Source: PGZG01 sp046292765
GTDB taxonomy: Bacteria > Pseudomonadota > Gammaproteobacteria > Pseudomonadales > Alcanivoracaceae
DNA: 64,000 nucleotides
Reading direction: 5' to 3'
Assembly (NCBI GenBank): GCA_046292765.1
Contig: JBKBQA010000002.1
Span: forward strand, 620,001-684,000
The translations under genes were made by a program, and so were the position numbers. The notes beneath the pieces are model-generated. The model made no database searches and had not been told where the DNA came from. It saw only the letters and a list, made by a program, of their open reading frames with translations. This document shows positions 1 to 11,354 of the stretch, piece by piece. The first letter of the stretch is position 1. The number at the start of each line of letters is the position of its first letter.

Positions 1-791
1 AGCTGGATATCCGCCCTGCCCGACCACCGGCCTACGCCCCGGAAGAACTGCTTGGCATCATCCCGCCAACCACCCGGCAACCGATGCCGGCACGGGAGAT
101 TATCGCCCGCATCATCGACGACTCGGATCTGGATGAGTTCAAGAGCCGCTATGGCACCACGCTGGTGACGGGGTTCGCCCGCATCCACGGCATACCGGTA
201 GGCATCGTTGCCAATGATGGTGTTCTGTACTCGGAATCTGCCCTCAAAGGGGCGCATTTTGTCGAGCTGTGCAATCAACGCAAGATACCACTGGTATTCC
301 TGCAGAACATTACCGGCTTCATGGTTGGCAAGAAGTACGAAGCCGAAGGCATTGCCAAGCACGGCGCCAAGATGGTCAATGCAGTCGCCTGCGCTCGCGT
401 ACCCAAATTTACCGTGGTGATTGGTGGCAGCTTCGGTGCCGGCAACTACGGCATGTGTGGTCGCGCTTATGACCCGCGCTTCATGTTCATGTGGCCGAAT
501 GCGCGCATTTCGGTGATGGGTGGCGAGCAGGCTGCCAGTGTGCTGGCACATGTGCGCGCTGCATCGCTGCGCAACAAGGGTCAGAGCTGGAGCAAGGAAG
601 AGGCCGAAGCGTTCAGAACCGAGACGGTAGAGCGTTACGACACCATGGCCCGGCCGGTCTATGCCAGCGCGCGACTCTGGGATGATGGTGTGATTGATCC
701 CGCCGATACCCGTGATGTGCTGGCACTTGCCCTGTCCGCAAGCCTCAATGCCGAAATTGGCGACACACGCTACGGCGTGTTCCGGATGTAA
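1..791 (+). CDS. liuB: Methylcrotonoyl-CoA carboxylase beta subunit, C-terminal part
   Basis: Carboxyltransferase subunit of 3-methylcrotonyl-CoA carboxylase, which takes CO2 from carboxybiotin and places it on 3-methylcrotonyl-CoA in leucine degradation. The frame is open from base 3 and has no start here, so the N-terminal half lies before the window; about 262 residues are seen. Visible hallmarks of the C-terminal carboxyltransferase lobe are QNITGFMVGKKYEAEG, the glycine loop IGGSFGAGNYGMCGRA and MGGEQAASV. The stop is 15 bases before liuC, whose own ribosome site (GAGGAGT) sits in the gap. A propionyl-CoA carboxylase beta subunit would look similar, but the adjoining liuC and liuD settle the assignment. 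Confidence 0.95.
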   Translation, partial: LDIRPARPPAYAPEELLGIIPPTTRQPMPAREIIARIIDDSDLDEFKSRYGTTLVTGFARIHGIPVGIVANDGVLYSESALKGAHFVELCNQRKIPLVFLQNITGFMVGKKYEAEGIAKHGAKMVNAVACARVPKFTVVIGGSFGAGNYGMCGRAYDPRFMFMWPNARISVMGGEQAASVLAHVRAASLRNKGQSWSKEEAEAFRTETVERYDTMARPVYASARLWDDGVIDPADTRDVLALALSASLNAEIGDTRYGVFRM

Positions 792-806
792 CCGAGGAGT
801 ACTGCG

Positions 807-1586
807 ATGACCGTCTCCCTGTCCATCGAGAAAGATCTGGCCAGAATCACACTGGACAATCCGGCCCGCCACAATGCCTTTGATGCCGCCATTATCGAAG
901 CGCTGATCCGGGCCTTCGATCAAGCGTCTCTCCATCCGGAAGTGCGCATCATTGTGCTCGCCGCCAGCGGCAAGCACTTCAGTGCCGGCGCCGACCTGAG
1001 CTGGATGAGACGCATGGGGGAACTGGACTATCAGCAGAACCGGGCTGACGCGCTGCGTCTGGCCGAACTGATGCGAACCATCGACCGCGCCGGCAAACCG
1101 GTGCTGTGTCGAGTTCAGGGCGCCGCATTTGGCGGCGCACTCGGATTGATCTGCGCCTGCGATATCGCCATCGCCAGCGACGATGCGCGCTTTTGCCTGA
1201 GCGAAGTGAAGCTTGGCATTCTCCCCGCAGTGATCTCTCCCTACGTGGTGCGCGCCATAGGCGCCCGTCAGGCACAGCGCTATTTCATGACAGCGGAGGT
1301 GATCTCCGCCGTCACTGCAGAGCGCCTTGGCATCATTCATGAGCAGGTTCCTGCCGATCAGCTCGATGTCCATCTTGATGCCTTGATTGACGCCCTCAGA
1401 CAGGGAGCTCCCGCAGCTCAACTTGGTAGCCGTGAACTGATTGAACGGGTAGCGGATCGCGCCATTGACGAGGCCGTAATCAACTACACCGCCGAACTGA
1501 TCGCCAAACTGCGCACGGCGGACGAAGGCCGCGAAGGCCTGTCCGCCTTTCTGGAAAAACGCTCACCGACCTGGAGCGCCTCATGA
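807..1586 (+). CDS. liuC: Methylglutaconyl-CoA hydratase (crotonase family)
   Basis: Enoyl-CoA hydratase/isomerase family protein of 259 residues, the usual length. In this context it should hydrate 3-methylglutaconyl-CoA to HMG-CoA, the step after the carboxylase. The crotonase oxyanion-hole segments are visible as SAGADLSWMRRMG and GAAFGGALGLICACD, with a substrate-side ERLGIIHEQV later. The start has a good ribosome site, GAGGAGT, eight bases upstream. Its stop overlaps the liuD start in an ATGA, which indicates translational coupling. The position between the two carboxylase subunits is the usual liu arrangement. The exact substrate is inferred from context, not from specific residues. 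Confidence 0.93.
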   Translation: MTVSLSIEKDLARITLDNPARHNAFDAAIIEALIRAFDQASLHPEVRIIVLAASGKHFSAGADLSWMRRMGELDYQQNRADALRLAELMRTIDRAGKPVLCRVQGAAFGGALGLICACDIAIASDDARFCLSEVKLGILPAVISPYVVRAIGARQAQRYFMTAEVISAVTAERLGIIHEQVPADQLDVHLDALIDALRQGAPAAQLGSRELIERVADRAIDEAVINYTAELIAKLRTADEGREGLSAFLEKRSPTWSAS

Positions 1587-3547
1587 TCAAGCGCCTGCTG
1601 ATTGCCAATCGCGGGGAAATTGCCCGCCGTATCATCCGCACCTGCCGCAGCCACGGTATCGAGACCGTGGCGGTCTACTCGGACGCCGATACCACTTTGC
1701 CGCATGTGCGTGAAGCAGACCTTGCCGTGCGACTGGGCCCGGCGCCGGCCCGGGAAAGCTACCTGGACATCGACAAGGTAATCGCCGCAGCCCGTGACAG
1801 CGGCGCCGATGCAGTTCATCCCGGTTATGGTTTTCTGTCGGAGAACACCGCGTTCGCCGCTGCCTGTAAACAGGCCGGCATCATTTTCGTCGGCCCACCG
1901 GCGAAAGCCATTGAATTGATGGGCGACAAGGCTGCGGCACGCAAGCTGATGGCAGAAAGTGGTGTGCCGGTACTGCCCGGCTGCGATCAGGACATTCGCG
2001 ATGACCAGCGCTTGCTGGAAGAGGCCTTGCGCATCGGCTTTCCTCTTCTGGTCAAGGCAGTGGCCGGCGGCGGCGGCAAAGGCATGAGGGTAGTGCGTGA
2101 GCAAAGCGAGTTTATCGAATCTCTCCACGCTGCCCGCCGCGAAGCCAAAGCGGCCTTTGCTGATGACCGGGTGCTCCTTGAACGCTACCTGACTAATGCC
2201 AGACATATTGAAGTGCAGGTGTTTGCCGATCAGCAGGGTAACACCGTACATCTGTTTGAGCGCGACTGCTCGGTGCAACGTCGTCACCAGAAGATCATCG
2301 AGGAAGCCCCGGCACCGGGCCTCACCGACGCGCAACGCACCGCTGTGGGCGAAGCAGCGGTTCAGGCGGCTCGGGCGATCGACTATGTCGGTGCCGGCAC
2401 GGTCGAATTTCTGTTTGCCGATGGTCATTTCTACTTTATGGAAATGAATACCCGGCTGCAGGTGGAGCATCCCGTCACTGAGCTGATCACCGGAGAGGAT
2501 CTGGTCTGGTGGCAGCTCTGTGTGGCGGCCGGACAATCACTGCCAAAGCAACAACATGCCCTGCATATCCGTGGCACAGCAATGGAAGTGCGCATCTACG
2601 CGGAAGACCCATGGCAGAACTTCCTGCCCTCTTCAGGACTGCTTTCCACGCTGCAATGGCCCCATGCGCAGGCACGGGTCGACAGCGGCTACGAGCAGGG
2701 AGACCGGGTTGAATCCTTCTACGATCCAATGATTGCCAAAATCATCTGTCATGGTGACACCCGCGATGCTGCCCGCCACCAGCTATTGACTGCCCTGCAA
2801 CACACCCTGATCGATGGCATTCGCCATAATGTCGGTTTTCTCCATCAGGTGCTGTCAAGCGATGCATTTTCTCATGCCCAGCTGGACACTCGACTGCTTG
2901 AACTGAATCCGACACTGATGCAACCAGCCGTCAACTACACAGCGACGATGGTGCTGGCAGCAGCCCTGTCACTGCAGGCGGACAATATCCGTGGCAACAA
3001 TCCATGGCACAGCCTGCGTGGCTGGCGGCCGCTGGGTCAGCGACTGTGGCAGGTGGAGCTGATGCTGGAGGGCGATGTTCATCTGGTGACTATCGAGCAA
3101 AATAGCCCGCCACAGTTTGCTACTGTCGACGGCCTCCGCCAGCCGCTGCACTGGCAGTATCAGGACAACCGTCTGTCGCTGGCATGGGGCGTCAAGACAC
3201 TGACAGTCACCTTCGCAACAGAGGGCGACACCATCCTGCTGAATCTGGCTGGAGAGACCCGTTGCCTGCGTCGCGTCGATGCGGCACGACACAACGATCA
3301 ACAGAGTGGTCGTCATGCTCCCTTTGCTGCCCCCATGAGTGGCACCATCGTCGCCACCCATGTCGCGCCTGGAGCTTTCGTCAGCGCCGGCACCGCCGTC
3401 ATTACCATGGAAGCCATGAAGATGGAGCACACCCTGCGCGCTCCCGCTGATGGCACCATTCAGGCACTGCTCGCCAGTGCTGGCGAACAGGTAAGCGAAG
3501 GGGCGCTGCTGGCAGATTTTGTTAGCGCGGCAGCGGCCGTTGAGTGA
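1583..3547 (+). CDS. liuD: Methylcrotonoyl-CoA carboxylase alpha subunit (biotin carboxylase + BCCP)
   Basis: Biotin-containing subunit, 654 residues. It carboxylates its own biotin with ATP and bicarbonate and hands the group to LiuB. Domain order: biotin carboxylase about 1-445 (start IKRLLIANRGEIARRI; ATP-grasp glycine loop AVAGGGGKGMR; EMNTRLQVEHPVTE), a linking region, and a biotinyl domain at the C-terminus with MEAMKM, in which Lys613 would carry biotin. The ATG lies inside the liuC stop (ATGA overlap). The GTGA at its own end overlaps a possible upstream start of the next gene. An acetyl-CoA or geranyl-CoA carboxylase subunit is less likely given the neighbours. Confidence 0.95.
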   Translation: MIKRLLIANRGEIARRIIRTCRSHGIETVAVYSDADTTLPHVREADLAVRLGPAPARESYLDIDKVIAAARDSGADAVHPGYGFLSENTAFAAACKQAGIIFVGPPAKAIELMGDKAAARKLMAESGVPVLPGCDQDIRDDQRLLEEALRIGFPLLVKAVAGGGGKGMRVVREQSEFIESLHAARREAKAAFADDRVLLERYLTNARHIEVQVFADQQGNTVHLFERDCSVQRRHQKIIEEAPAPGLTDAQRTAVGEAAVQAARAIDYVGAGTVEFLFADGHFYFMEMNTRLQVEHPVTELITGEDLVWWQLCVAAGQSLPKQQHALHIRGTAMEVRIYAEDPWQNFLPSSGLLSTLQWPHAQARVDSGYEQGDRVESFYDPMIAKIICHGDTRDAARHQLLTALQHTLIDGIRHNVGFLHQVLSSDAFSHAQLDTRLLELNPTLMQPAVNYTATMVLAAALSLQADNIRGNNPWHSLRGWRPLGQRLWQVELMLEGDVHLVTIEQNSPPQFATVDGLRQPLHWQYQDNRLSLAWGVKTLTVTFATEGDTILLNLAGETRCLRRVDAARHNDQQSGRHAPFAAPMSGTIVATHVAPGAFVSAGTAVITMEAMKMEHTLRAPADGTIQALLASAGEQVSEGALLADFVSAAAAVE

Positions 3548-3567
3548 CCTCATCAGGGAACCCGACC

Positions 3568-5517
<1,950 letters not shown>

Positions 5518-5532
5518 AGACACAGAGGATCC

Positions 5533-6564
5533 CTAGCGACGAACCTGCGCCAGCACCTGAGTCATGGTGTGATCCCCGTGGGGGGTAAGGTGCCACCAGG
5601 TCTGGCCGGCACTACTTTCGCGGGTAGCGCTTTTACGGATCAAACCCAGTGCCCGCAGCTGGATCTTGACCTGATTGAACGACGACGTTGACAGCACGAT
5701 ATTGCGTACCGCATGGGCCTTCGGCATCACCGCCTGCACATCCGTCAGGGCGCGGGCGGCAATCGCTTCTTCCAGCGCCTCACGCATCACCCCTTCCGGC
5801 ACTTCGTTCATCATCTGCGGACCCACGGCGACAAAGACCTGATCCCAGGTTAGTCGCGTTTCCGCCATGGTCACCTTGCAGTCACCCTTGATATAAGCGT
5901 TGCAACTGTACTGCAGCCCCACGGTATCGGCACCGCGGGCCAGCGTTTCCAGCGGCGGGCGCCAGCCCGCAGTAAGTTCATGTTTTTCTTTTTCCAGATC
6001 CTCGATGCGCTTTTTCAGATCCTGAACTTCACGAATCTGCGACAGGTCTGCGACCTGCCCTGCCCGCACCCAACCCTGGGCCGGATTCTGGCGTACCAGT
6101 AGCGGCATGGACTTGCGCACCACATCGGCGAGATCCTGGGGACTGCTCCAGTAGCGAAAAATCGCCGCCTTGTCCTGCAACAGTTTACGGAAGTCGCGGA
6201 ACCGGACTTCTCCCTCACGACTGGTCTCTCGACGATCCACCGCCAGCTGCTCGGGGTGATCATGAAGCAACGCGATCACCGGCTTTTTCTTGGTTGCCGC
6301 ATAGACATATTCGCGGTGGGTGTAACTGAGGCCGATCGGCGACAGCGTGCCGTAGCGACCGCCCAGCAAGACCACGTAGTAGTCGCACTCGTTGATCACT
6401 TGCTGGATCATCTGCCACTGGTTGTTCTGCTCGGAGGGATACAGCTCCATGCCAGTGGGAATCATTCCCATCGACAACAGGGACAGCATCAGTTCCTGCC
6501 GGGCATCCTGCAGGTCTATAAAGGTTGAGCTGACAAACACCTGATACTTCTTGTCGCTGGTCAC
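5533..6564 (-). CDS. DUF4062 domain protein
   Basis: Protein of 343 residues beginning with a DUF4062 domain (YQVFVSSTFIDLQDAR, then MELYPS and DYYVVLLGGRYG), a Rossmann-like domain of unproven activity that is often found at the front of multidomain signalling or conflict proteins. Around residues 175-195 is a short coiled coil (KKRIEDLEKEKHELT), and the last hundred or so residues look like a winged-helix module (QVKIQLRALGLIRKS, WWHLTPHG). The start is a GTG; no ATG exists near the domain edge. It converges on acetoacetyl-CoA synthetase and diverges from the ParA gene with about 150 bases between. Function unknown. Confidence 0.8.
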   Translation of the reverse strand: MTSDKKYQVFVSSTFIDLQDARQELMLSLLSMGMIPTGMELYPSEQNNQWQMIQQVINECDYYVVLLGGRYGTLSPIGLSYTHREYVYAATKKKPVIALLHDHPEQLAVDRRETSREGEVRFRDFRKLLQDKAAIFRYWSSPQDLADVVRKSMPLLVRQNPAQGWVRAGQVADLSQIREVQDLKKRIEDLEKEKHELTAGWRPPLETLARGADTVGLQYSCNAYIKGDCKVTMAETRLTWDQVFVAVGPQMMNEVPEGVMREALEEAIAARALTDVQAVMPKAHAVRNIVLSTSSFNQVKIQLRALGLIRKSATRESSAGQTWWHLTPHGDHTMTQVLAQVRR

Positions 6565-6712
6565 ACGGGCCCCGGGAGCAAATCACGCAATGCGGCTATA
6601 GCGGTGTATTTAATCCGCTTTACCGCACGGCCACAACCCGCACTCGGGGCGGACAGGGCGAATTGATCATGCTAGCCTCGGGCAAAAATGGAAATCGGGA
6701 GCGGGGAGCAGC

Positions 6713-7459
6713 ATGCACACCATTGCCTTTTATAACCTCAAGGGCGGCGTCGGCAAGACCTCAACTGTGGTGAATCTGGCTTGGCATGCCGCCCGCTGGA
6801 AGCACCGCACGCTGGTCTGGGACCTCGATCCGCAGGGCGCCGCCAGCTTTTATCTGGGCACGGATCAGGACAAAGGCTACAAGGTTGGCAGCCTGCTCAA
6901 GGGACGCCAGACCATCGGCAGTCTGAAGGTCCATACCCGCTGGGAGGGTCTCGACCTGATTCCTGCTGACATCAGCCTACGCAACCTCGACATCAAGCTG
7001 GCCGAAGCCGGTAACAGCCGCGCAGCCCTGAAAAAGCTGATCGAGCCGCTCGGTGAAAGCTACAGCCTGACCCTGCTCGATTGCCCGCCGACACTCAGCC
7101 CGGTGGCCGAGAGTATTTTCGCCGCCGCCGATGTGCTGGTCATTCCGGTGATCCCCACCCACCTGTCCCTGCGAGCGCTGGAGCAGGTCCGGGGCTGGCT
7201 GAAGGAAAAGAACTACGGCCACCTGCGGGTGGTGCCATTCTTCAATATGGTAGACCGGCGCCGGTTACTGCATCTGGAGATGGTCGCCAGTCCACCTGCC
7301 GCCATGCGCGGGGGGCTGCATACCGTAGTGCCCTACTCCACCCATGTCGAGCAGATGGGGGAACACCGGGCGCCAATTGGTGAGTTTGCCAGCCATACCC
7401 CCGCCGCCCGAGCCTACCGGCACCTATGGTTCGAACTCGCCGACAAACTCAAGCTGTAG
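6713..7459 (+). CDS. Orphan ParA-family ATPase
   Basis: Deviant-Walker ATPase of the ParA/MinD superfamily, 248 residues. The N-terminus AFYNLKGGVGKTSTVVNLA carries the signature lysine and P-loop, DLDPQGAAS is the switch I region, and LLDCPPTLSP is Walker B. The ribosome site GGGGAG lies just before the ATG. No ParB-like gene or parS-like repeat is seen next to it, so it is not an obvious chromosome or plasmid partition pair. Orphan ParAs position protein clusters such as chemoreceptors, carboxysomes or pili, but nothing here identifies the cargo. Its only close partner is the divergent DUF4062 gene. Confidence 0.88.
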   Translation: MHTIAFYNLKGGVGKTSTVVNLAWHAARWKHRTLVWDLDPQGAASFYLGTDQDKGYKVGSLLKGRQTIGSLKVHTRWEGLDLIPADISLRNLDIKLAEAGNSRAALKKLIEPLGESYSLTLLDCPPTLSPVAESIFAAADVLVIPVIPTHLSLRALEQVRGWLKEKNYGHLRVVPFFNMVDRRRLLHLEMVASPPAAMRGGLHTVVPYSTHVEQMGEHRAPIGEFASHTPAARAYRHLWFELADKLKL

Positions 7460-7479
7460 CAGGGGCGATCCTGCCACCC

Positions 7480-8343
7480 CTACAACAGGCCGTCCTCACC
7501 GTAGCAGCTCTGCGCAAGCAGATTCTGCGCCAGGATAAAGCGGTCCTGAGCGTTGGCGGCGGAGATTTCCGCCACCTTGAGGAAGGTCAGCAACCAGAAT
7601 TCGTCATGCTCGGTAAATCGAGCCTCGATCGGCAATCGCCCCCGCGGCAACGCAGCCTGCTGGGCAATGACCACCAGCCGACGTCCATCACGGGTGAGCT
7701 CGTAGCCCTTGTTGGGATAGGCCAGCTCTATGCAGGCAAGGAAATTGGCTAAAGACCGCTCTGATACCTGCCCAAGACTGTATGCCAGCGGCCTGTCGGC
7801 CACCTCCACCGTGGCCAGTGCATCGTGAATAGCCGCCGCAGCAAGGCGCTGCAGTAACGCTTGCCGACGGGCCTCCCGACTAGCCTGTTGCTGCGCCAGC
7901 TCCTGCTCCTTGAGCAACTGACGACGCTGCAGTTCCAACGCCAGCCGCCTGCGCTGCTCCACACGCCGCTCCCGCTCACGCCGTTGCTCCAGTGCCAGCC
8001 AAGCCTCCTCAATCAGATACTCGACCCTGGCGCTTTCCTTCTCCCGGGCCAGCGCCTCGACAACATCGGCTTCGCACTGAGGCAGCATCCACTCGTCGAT
8101 ATCCCGGCGCGGCAACGCTCGTCCCTCGGCCCAGGCCTCCGCCAGAGGAACACAACTCCCCTCCACACCCAGCTCGGCAATCTGACCGTAGTCCAGCCCC
8201 GCCACCTGATCCGGTGGCACCTGTCGATCAAGCAATGATGCCAGCGGTGCCGGTGCCCGCTCACGCAGCACACCACAGGCTGACAACAGCACAGCGAGGG
8301 TGATGACAGAGATGATCCGTACCTGGGCGATGAAAGAAGCCAT
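7480..8343 (-). CDS. Coiled-coil lipoprotein of unknown function
   Basis: Predicted lipoprotein of 287 residues. The start at 8343 puts a clean type II signal at the N-terminus: a hydrophobic run ending in LLSAC, with Cys23 as the lipidated residue. An in-frame upstream extension is possible but would bury this signal. The middle third is highly charged and rich in Arg, Glu and Gln (for example EQRRERERRVEQRRR), which indicates a long coiled coil. The C-terminal part is compact with two cysteines (LACIELAY near the middle, QSCYGEDGLL at the end). Not recognised as a named family. It converges on parA and diverges from recQ. Confidence 0.7.
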   Translation of the reverse strand: MASFIAQVRIISVITLAVLLSACGVLRERAPAPLASLLDRQVPPDQVAGLDYGQIAELGVEGSCVPLAEAWAEGRALPRRDIDEWMLPQCEADVVEALAREKESARVEYLIEEAWLALEQRRERERRVEQRRRLALELQRRQLLKEQELAQQQASREARRQALLQRLAAAAIHDALATVEVADRPLAYSLGQVSERSLANFLACIELAYPNKGYELTRDGRRLVVIAQQAALPRGRLPIEARFTEHDEFWLLTFLKVAEISAANAQDRFILAQNLLAQSCYGEDGLL

Positions 8344-8447
8344 AAATATGATGAGATTCCGCAGTGTCAGCCCGTGAGCATCCTGATAAGCGCTGGTCCC
8401 CGGTGCGAATCGGGTGCGCGATAGCCTGTTTCTGTTCGGGGCGTTGC

Positions 8448-8476
8448 CTGACAACCCTGTGGCGCTCGCTTTATAC
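8448..8476 (+). promoter_or_regulatory. Candidate sigma70 promoter of recQ
   Basis: CTGACA at 8448-8453 and TTATAC at 8471-8476 are 17 bases apart. Transcription would begin near 8483, just ahead of the GGGAGG ribosome site for the start at 8497. Match by eye only. Confidence 0.4.
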
Positions 8477-8496
8477 CCGATTCCGGGAGGTTCTGC

Positions 8497-10341
8497 ATGT
8501 TGGCGTCGCAACCGCTATACTCGCCACCCATGACTGACGCTCACCACATCCTCCGCCATACCTTCGGCTATAGCCAGTTCCGCGACCCGCAGCAGGATAT
8601 CGTCGATACCGTGATCGACGGCGGTGACGCGCTGGTGGTCATGCCCACCGGCGGCGGCAAATCACTCTGCTACCAGATCCCGGCGCTGGCCCGTGATGGC
8701 GTCGGCGTGGTCGTCAGCCCGCTGATTGCGCTGATGCAGGATCAGGTCAGCGCCCTGAGGGAGCTCGGCGTGAAGGCGGGGTTTCTTAACTCTACCCTGT
8801 CCACCAGTGACGTCTGGCAGACCGAGCAGGCACTGCAACAGGGCGAGCTGGATTTGCTCTATGTCGCGCCGGAACGACTGATCCAGCCGCGCACTCTGGC
8901 GCTGCTGCAGAGCTGCCGGATTGCCCTGTTCGCCATCGACGAAGCCCACTGCGTCGCCCAATGGGGCCACGATTTCCGTGCTGACTACCTGCGCCTTGAT
9001 GTGCTGCAGGAGCATTTTCCTGACGTGCCGCGAATTGCCCTGACTGCCACTGCCGACGCCCGCACCCGCGACGAGATCATTCAGCGTTTGTCATTGCAGC
9101 GCGCGCGCCAGTTCATCAGTGGCTTTGATCGGCCCAATATCCAGTACCGGATCCGCCAAAAGGACAAGCCACGTCAGCAGCTGCTGCATTTCCTGCGTGA
9201 CGAACAGAGCGGCAATGCCGGCATAGTCTATTGTCTCAGCCGCGCCAAGGTAGAACAGACCGCCGAATGGTTGAGTGGCGAAGGCTTCACCGCTCTGCCC
9301 TATCACGCCGGCCTGCCCGCCAGTGTGAGAGAAACAAATCAAAGACGCTTTCTCCGTGAAGATAGCGTCATTATGGTCGCCACCATTGCCTTCGGCATGG
9401 GCATCGACAAACCCGATGTGCGTTTCGTCGCCCACCTTGATTTGCCGAAAAGCATCGAGGCCTACTATCAGGAAACCGGCCGCGCTGGACGCGATGGCGA
9501 ACCGGCCACCGCGCTGCTGCTCTACGGCCTCGAAGATGTGGTCAAGCTGCGCCAGATGATGGCCGGCTCGGAAGGTAACGAGGAGTTCAAACGCCACGAA
9601 CAACAACGCCTGAATGCCATGCTCGGCTTATGCGAAATCACTAGCTGCCGCCGGCAGACTCTGCTGCGCTACTTTGGCGATGAATTGCCACAACCCTGTG
9701 GCAACTGCGATAACTGCCTGACGCCACCAGACAGCTGGGATGCCACGGAAGCAGTGCAGAAGGCGCTGTCCTGCGTCTATCGCACCGGCCAGCGCTATGG
9801 TGCCATCCACGTTATTGAAGTGCTGCGCGGCAGCCAGAGCGAGAAGGTCACCAGCGCCGGTCACACCACGCTCTCGACCTGGGGCATCGGCCGGGATCTC
9901 AGTCAGGACGAATGGCGGGCGGTGCTGCGCCAGCTGGTTGCTCAGGGGTATCTGGACGTGGACCCGGGCGGCTTCGGCACGCTGCGACTGACCGAGCGCT
10001 GTCGCGCGCTGCTACGCGGAGAACAGCGTATTGCCCTGCGGCGCGAGCGGATCAGCGTGGCGGCAACAACGGCGAGTAGTAGCAAGCGTCGTCATGTCGA
10101 TATCGAGCCTGCAGATCGGGAGCTGTGGCAAGCCCTGCGCAGCTGTCGCAAGCGGCTCGCCGATGAGCACGGCGTGCCGCCCTATGTCATTTTCAATGAC
10201 GCCACGCTACGCGACATGCTGGCGCAGCGACCGACCACGCCGAGCGCCATGCTCAGCGTCAGCGGTGTTGGTGACGTCAAACTGGAGCGGTTCGGGGATG
10301 ACTTTCTGGAAGTGATCCGGGAGTTCGAGTATCCCCTCTAG
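8497..10341 (+). CDS. recQ: ATP-dependent DNA helicase RecQ
   Basis: Superfamily 2 helicase with 3'-5' polarity that unwinds forks and recombination intermediates; 614 residues. Motifs: MPTGGGKSLCYQIPAL (Walker A), DEAHC (Walker B), TATAD, IAFGMGIDKPDVR, TGRAGRDG. Then comes the RecQ-C-terminal zinc site, CRRQTLLRYFGDE followed by CGNCDNC, and an HRDC-type domain at the end (FNDATLRDMLAQRP). Start choice is open: ATG 8497 has GGGAGG six bases upstream, whereas ATG 8530 matches the usual family N-terminus but has no ribosome site and lies nine bases after a TATACT. It is a single gene with no operon partner. Confidence 0.95.
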   Translation: MLASQPLYSPPMTDAHHILRHTFGYSQFRDPQQDIVDTVIDGGDALVVMPTGGGKSLCYQIPALARDGVGVVVSPLIALMQDQVSALRELGVKAGFLNSTLSTSDVWQTEQALQQGELDLLYVAPERLIQPRTLALLQSCRIALFAIDEAHCVAQWGHDFRADYLRLDVLQEHFPDVPRIALTATADARTRDEIIQRLSLQRARQFISGFDRPNIQYRIRQKDKPRQQLLHFLRDEQSGNAGIVYCLSRAKVEQTAEWLSGEGFTALPYHAGLPASVRETNQRRFLREDSVIMVATIAFGMGIDKPDVRFVAHLDLPKSIEAYYQETGRAGRDGEPATALLLYGLEDVVKLRQMMAGSEGNEEFKRHEQQRLNAMLGLCEITSCRRQTLLRYFGDELPQPCGNCDNCLTPPDSWDATEAVQKALSCVYRTGQRYGAIHVIEVLRGSQSEKVTSAGHTTLSTWGIGRDLSQDEWRAVLRQLVAQGYLDVDPGGFGTLRLTERCRALLRGEQRIALRRERISVAATTASSSKRRHVDIEPADRELWQALRSCRKRLADEHGVPPYVIFNDATLRDMLAQRPTTPSAMLSVSGVGDVKLERFGDDFLEVIREFEYPL

Positions 10342-10376
10342 CCGTTGGCCGTTGCGGGAGCAGCGGCGCATCGTCG

Positions 10377-11288
10377 CTACAATTCGGAGCAGGAGGCGCC
10401 GTGTTTGAAGCAGGTGAAACAGCGATGATGCTTCATCATAATGCGTTCGCCGAGACTCTCGCGCAGCGTGCCACCAAGGTCATAACTGGGATCATCATCC
10501 ACCAACGTGCAGGCATACACCCGCATGCGGCCGCGATCCTTGACCACCATGCGACTGAAAGCACACATGAACGCGGCACGGGTTTCTGCGCTGTGATAGG
10601 TGGTCATGCAGCTTTCGGTAATATAGGGAGTCTCTCGCTCCACACCGGGCGGCGCGAAATCCGGAAAAGACACCAGCCGCAGGGTCGCCGGCACACCGTG
10701 AGCGGCGAATACGTCTCGATAGGCCTGCTCCACCACCGCAGTGTCTTCATCCACTGACCACTGCCGCGCCACGGACACAGCGAATCCGGCCTCGTGCAAT
10801 TGCTTTAGCGCAATCAGCGACTCCGCAAAGGTTCCCACTCCCCTAGCCGCCTCATGACGGAGCGGATCCGGGTAATCGATACTGACCCGAAATGAGACCG
10901 GCTGGGCCGCCTCGGCCAGAGCCGCCACTTCATCCATGCGCTGCAATAGCGGACGAGTTCCATTGGTCAGCACCAGACACGGTCGGCGCGCCGCCGCATA
11001 GGCAAGAATGCGCGGGAACTGCTTCGCCACAAAGGGCTCGCCGCCGGTGAAGGAAAACTGCCGGACACCAAGCTCACAGGCTTCATCCACCAGCGGCATG
11101 ACATCATCCAGCGTCATCAGATCAAGACGGTCATCACCGGGCTTTGAACCCTCCAGACAAAACGGGCAGGCCAGATTGCAGGCAGTGCCGGTATGAAACC
11201 AGAGCTCTTTCAAGGTGGCGGTTTCGATGTAACCGCGTTTGTCTCCCAGCGGTGTCAGGGTCCAAGTGTCAGTACGAATGCGCTCCAT
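10377..11288 (-). CDS. Radical SAM protein with C-terminal cysteine cluster
   Basis: Radical S-adenosylmethionine enzyme of about 303 residues. The cluster-binding motif CNLACPFC (CX3CX2C) lies around residues 34-41 after FHTGTA, and FSFTGGEP is the SAM-binding GGEP motif. The C-terminus has further cysteines (MCAFSRM, YACTL, and CFTCFKHGASC) resembling the auxiliary-cluster SPASM/twitch region of peptide- and cofactor-modifying members. The ATG at 11288 is preferred over a GTG 18 bases upstream because TGAGG lies just before it. It overlaps nothing and converges on recQ. No precursor peptide or partner gene is seen, so the substrate is unknown. Confidence 0.85.
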   Translation of the reverse strand: MERIRTDTWTLTPLGDKRGYIETATLKELWFHTGTACNLACPFCLEGSKPGDDRLDLMTLDDVMPLVDEACELGVRQFSFTGGEPFVAKQFPRILAYAAARRPCLVLTNGTRPLLQRMDEVAALAEAAQPVSFRVSIDYPDPLRHEAARGVGTFAESLIALKQLHEAGFAVSVARQWSVDEDTAVVEQAYRDVFAAHGVPATLRLVSFPDFAPPGVERETPYITESCMTTYHSAETRAAFMCAFSRMVVKDRGRMRVYACTLVDDDPSYDLGGTLRESLGERIMMKHHRCFTCFKHGASCSEL

Positions 11289-11354
11289 CACCAACCTCAA
11301 TAGCACGCCGGCGACAGCCTCGCCGCGATCTGCTCGTTATCGATGCTACGGTGG

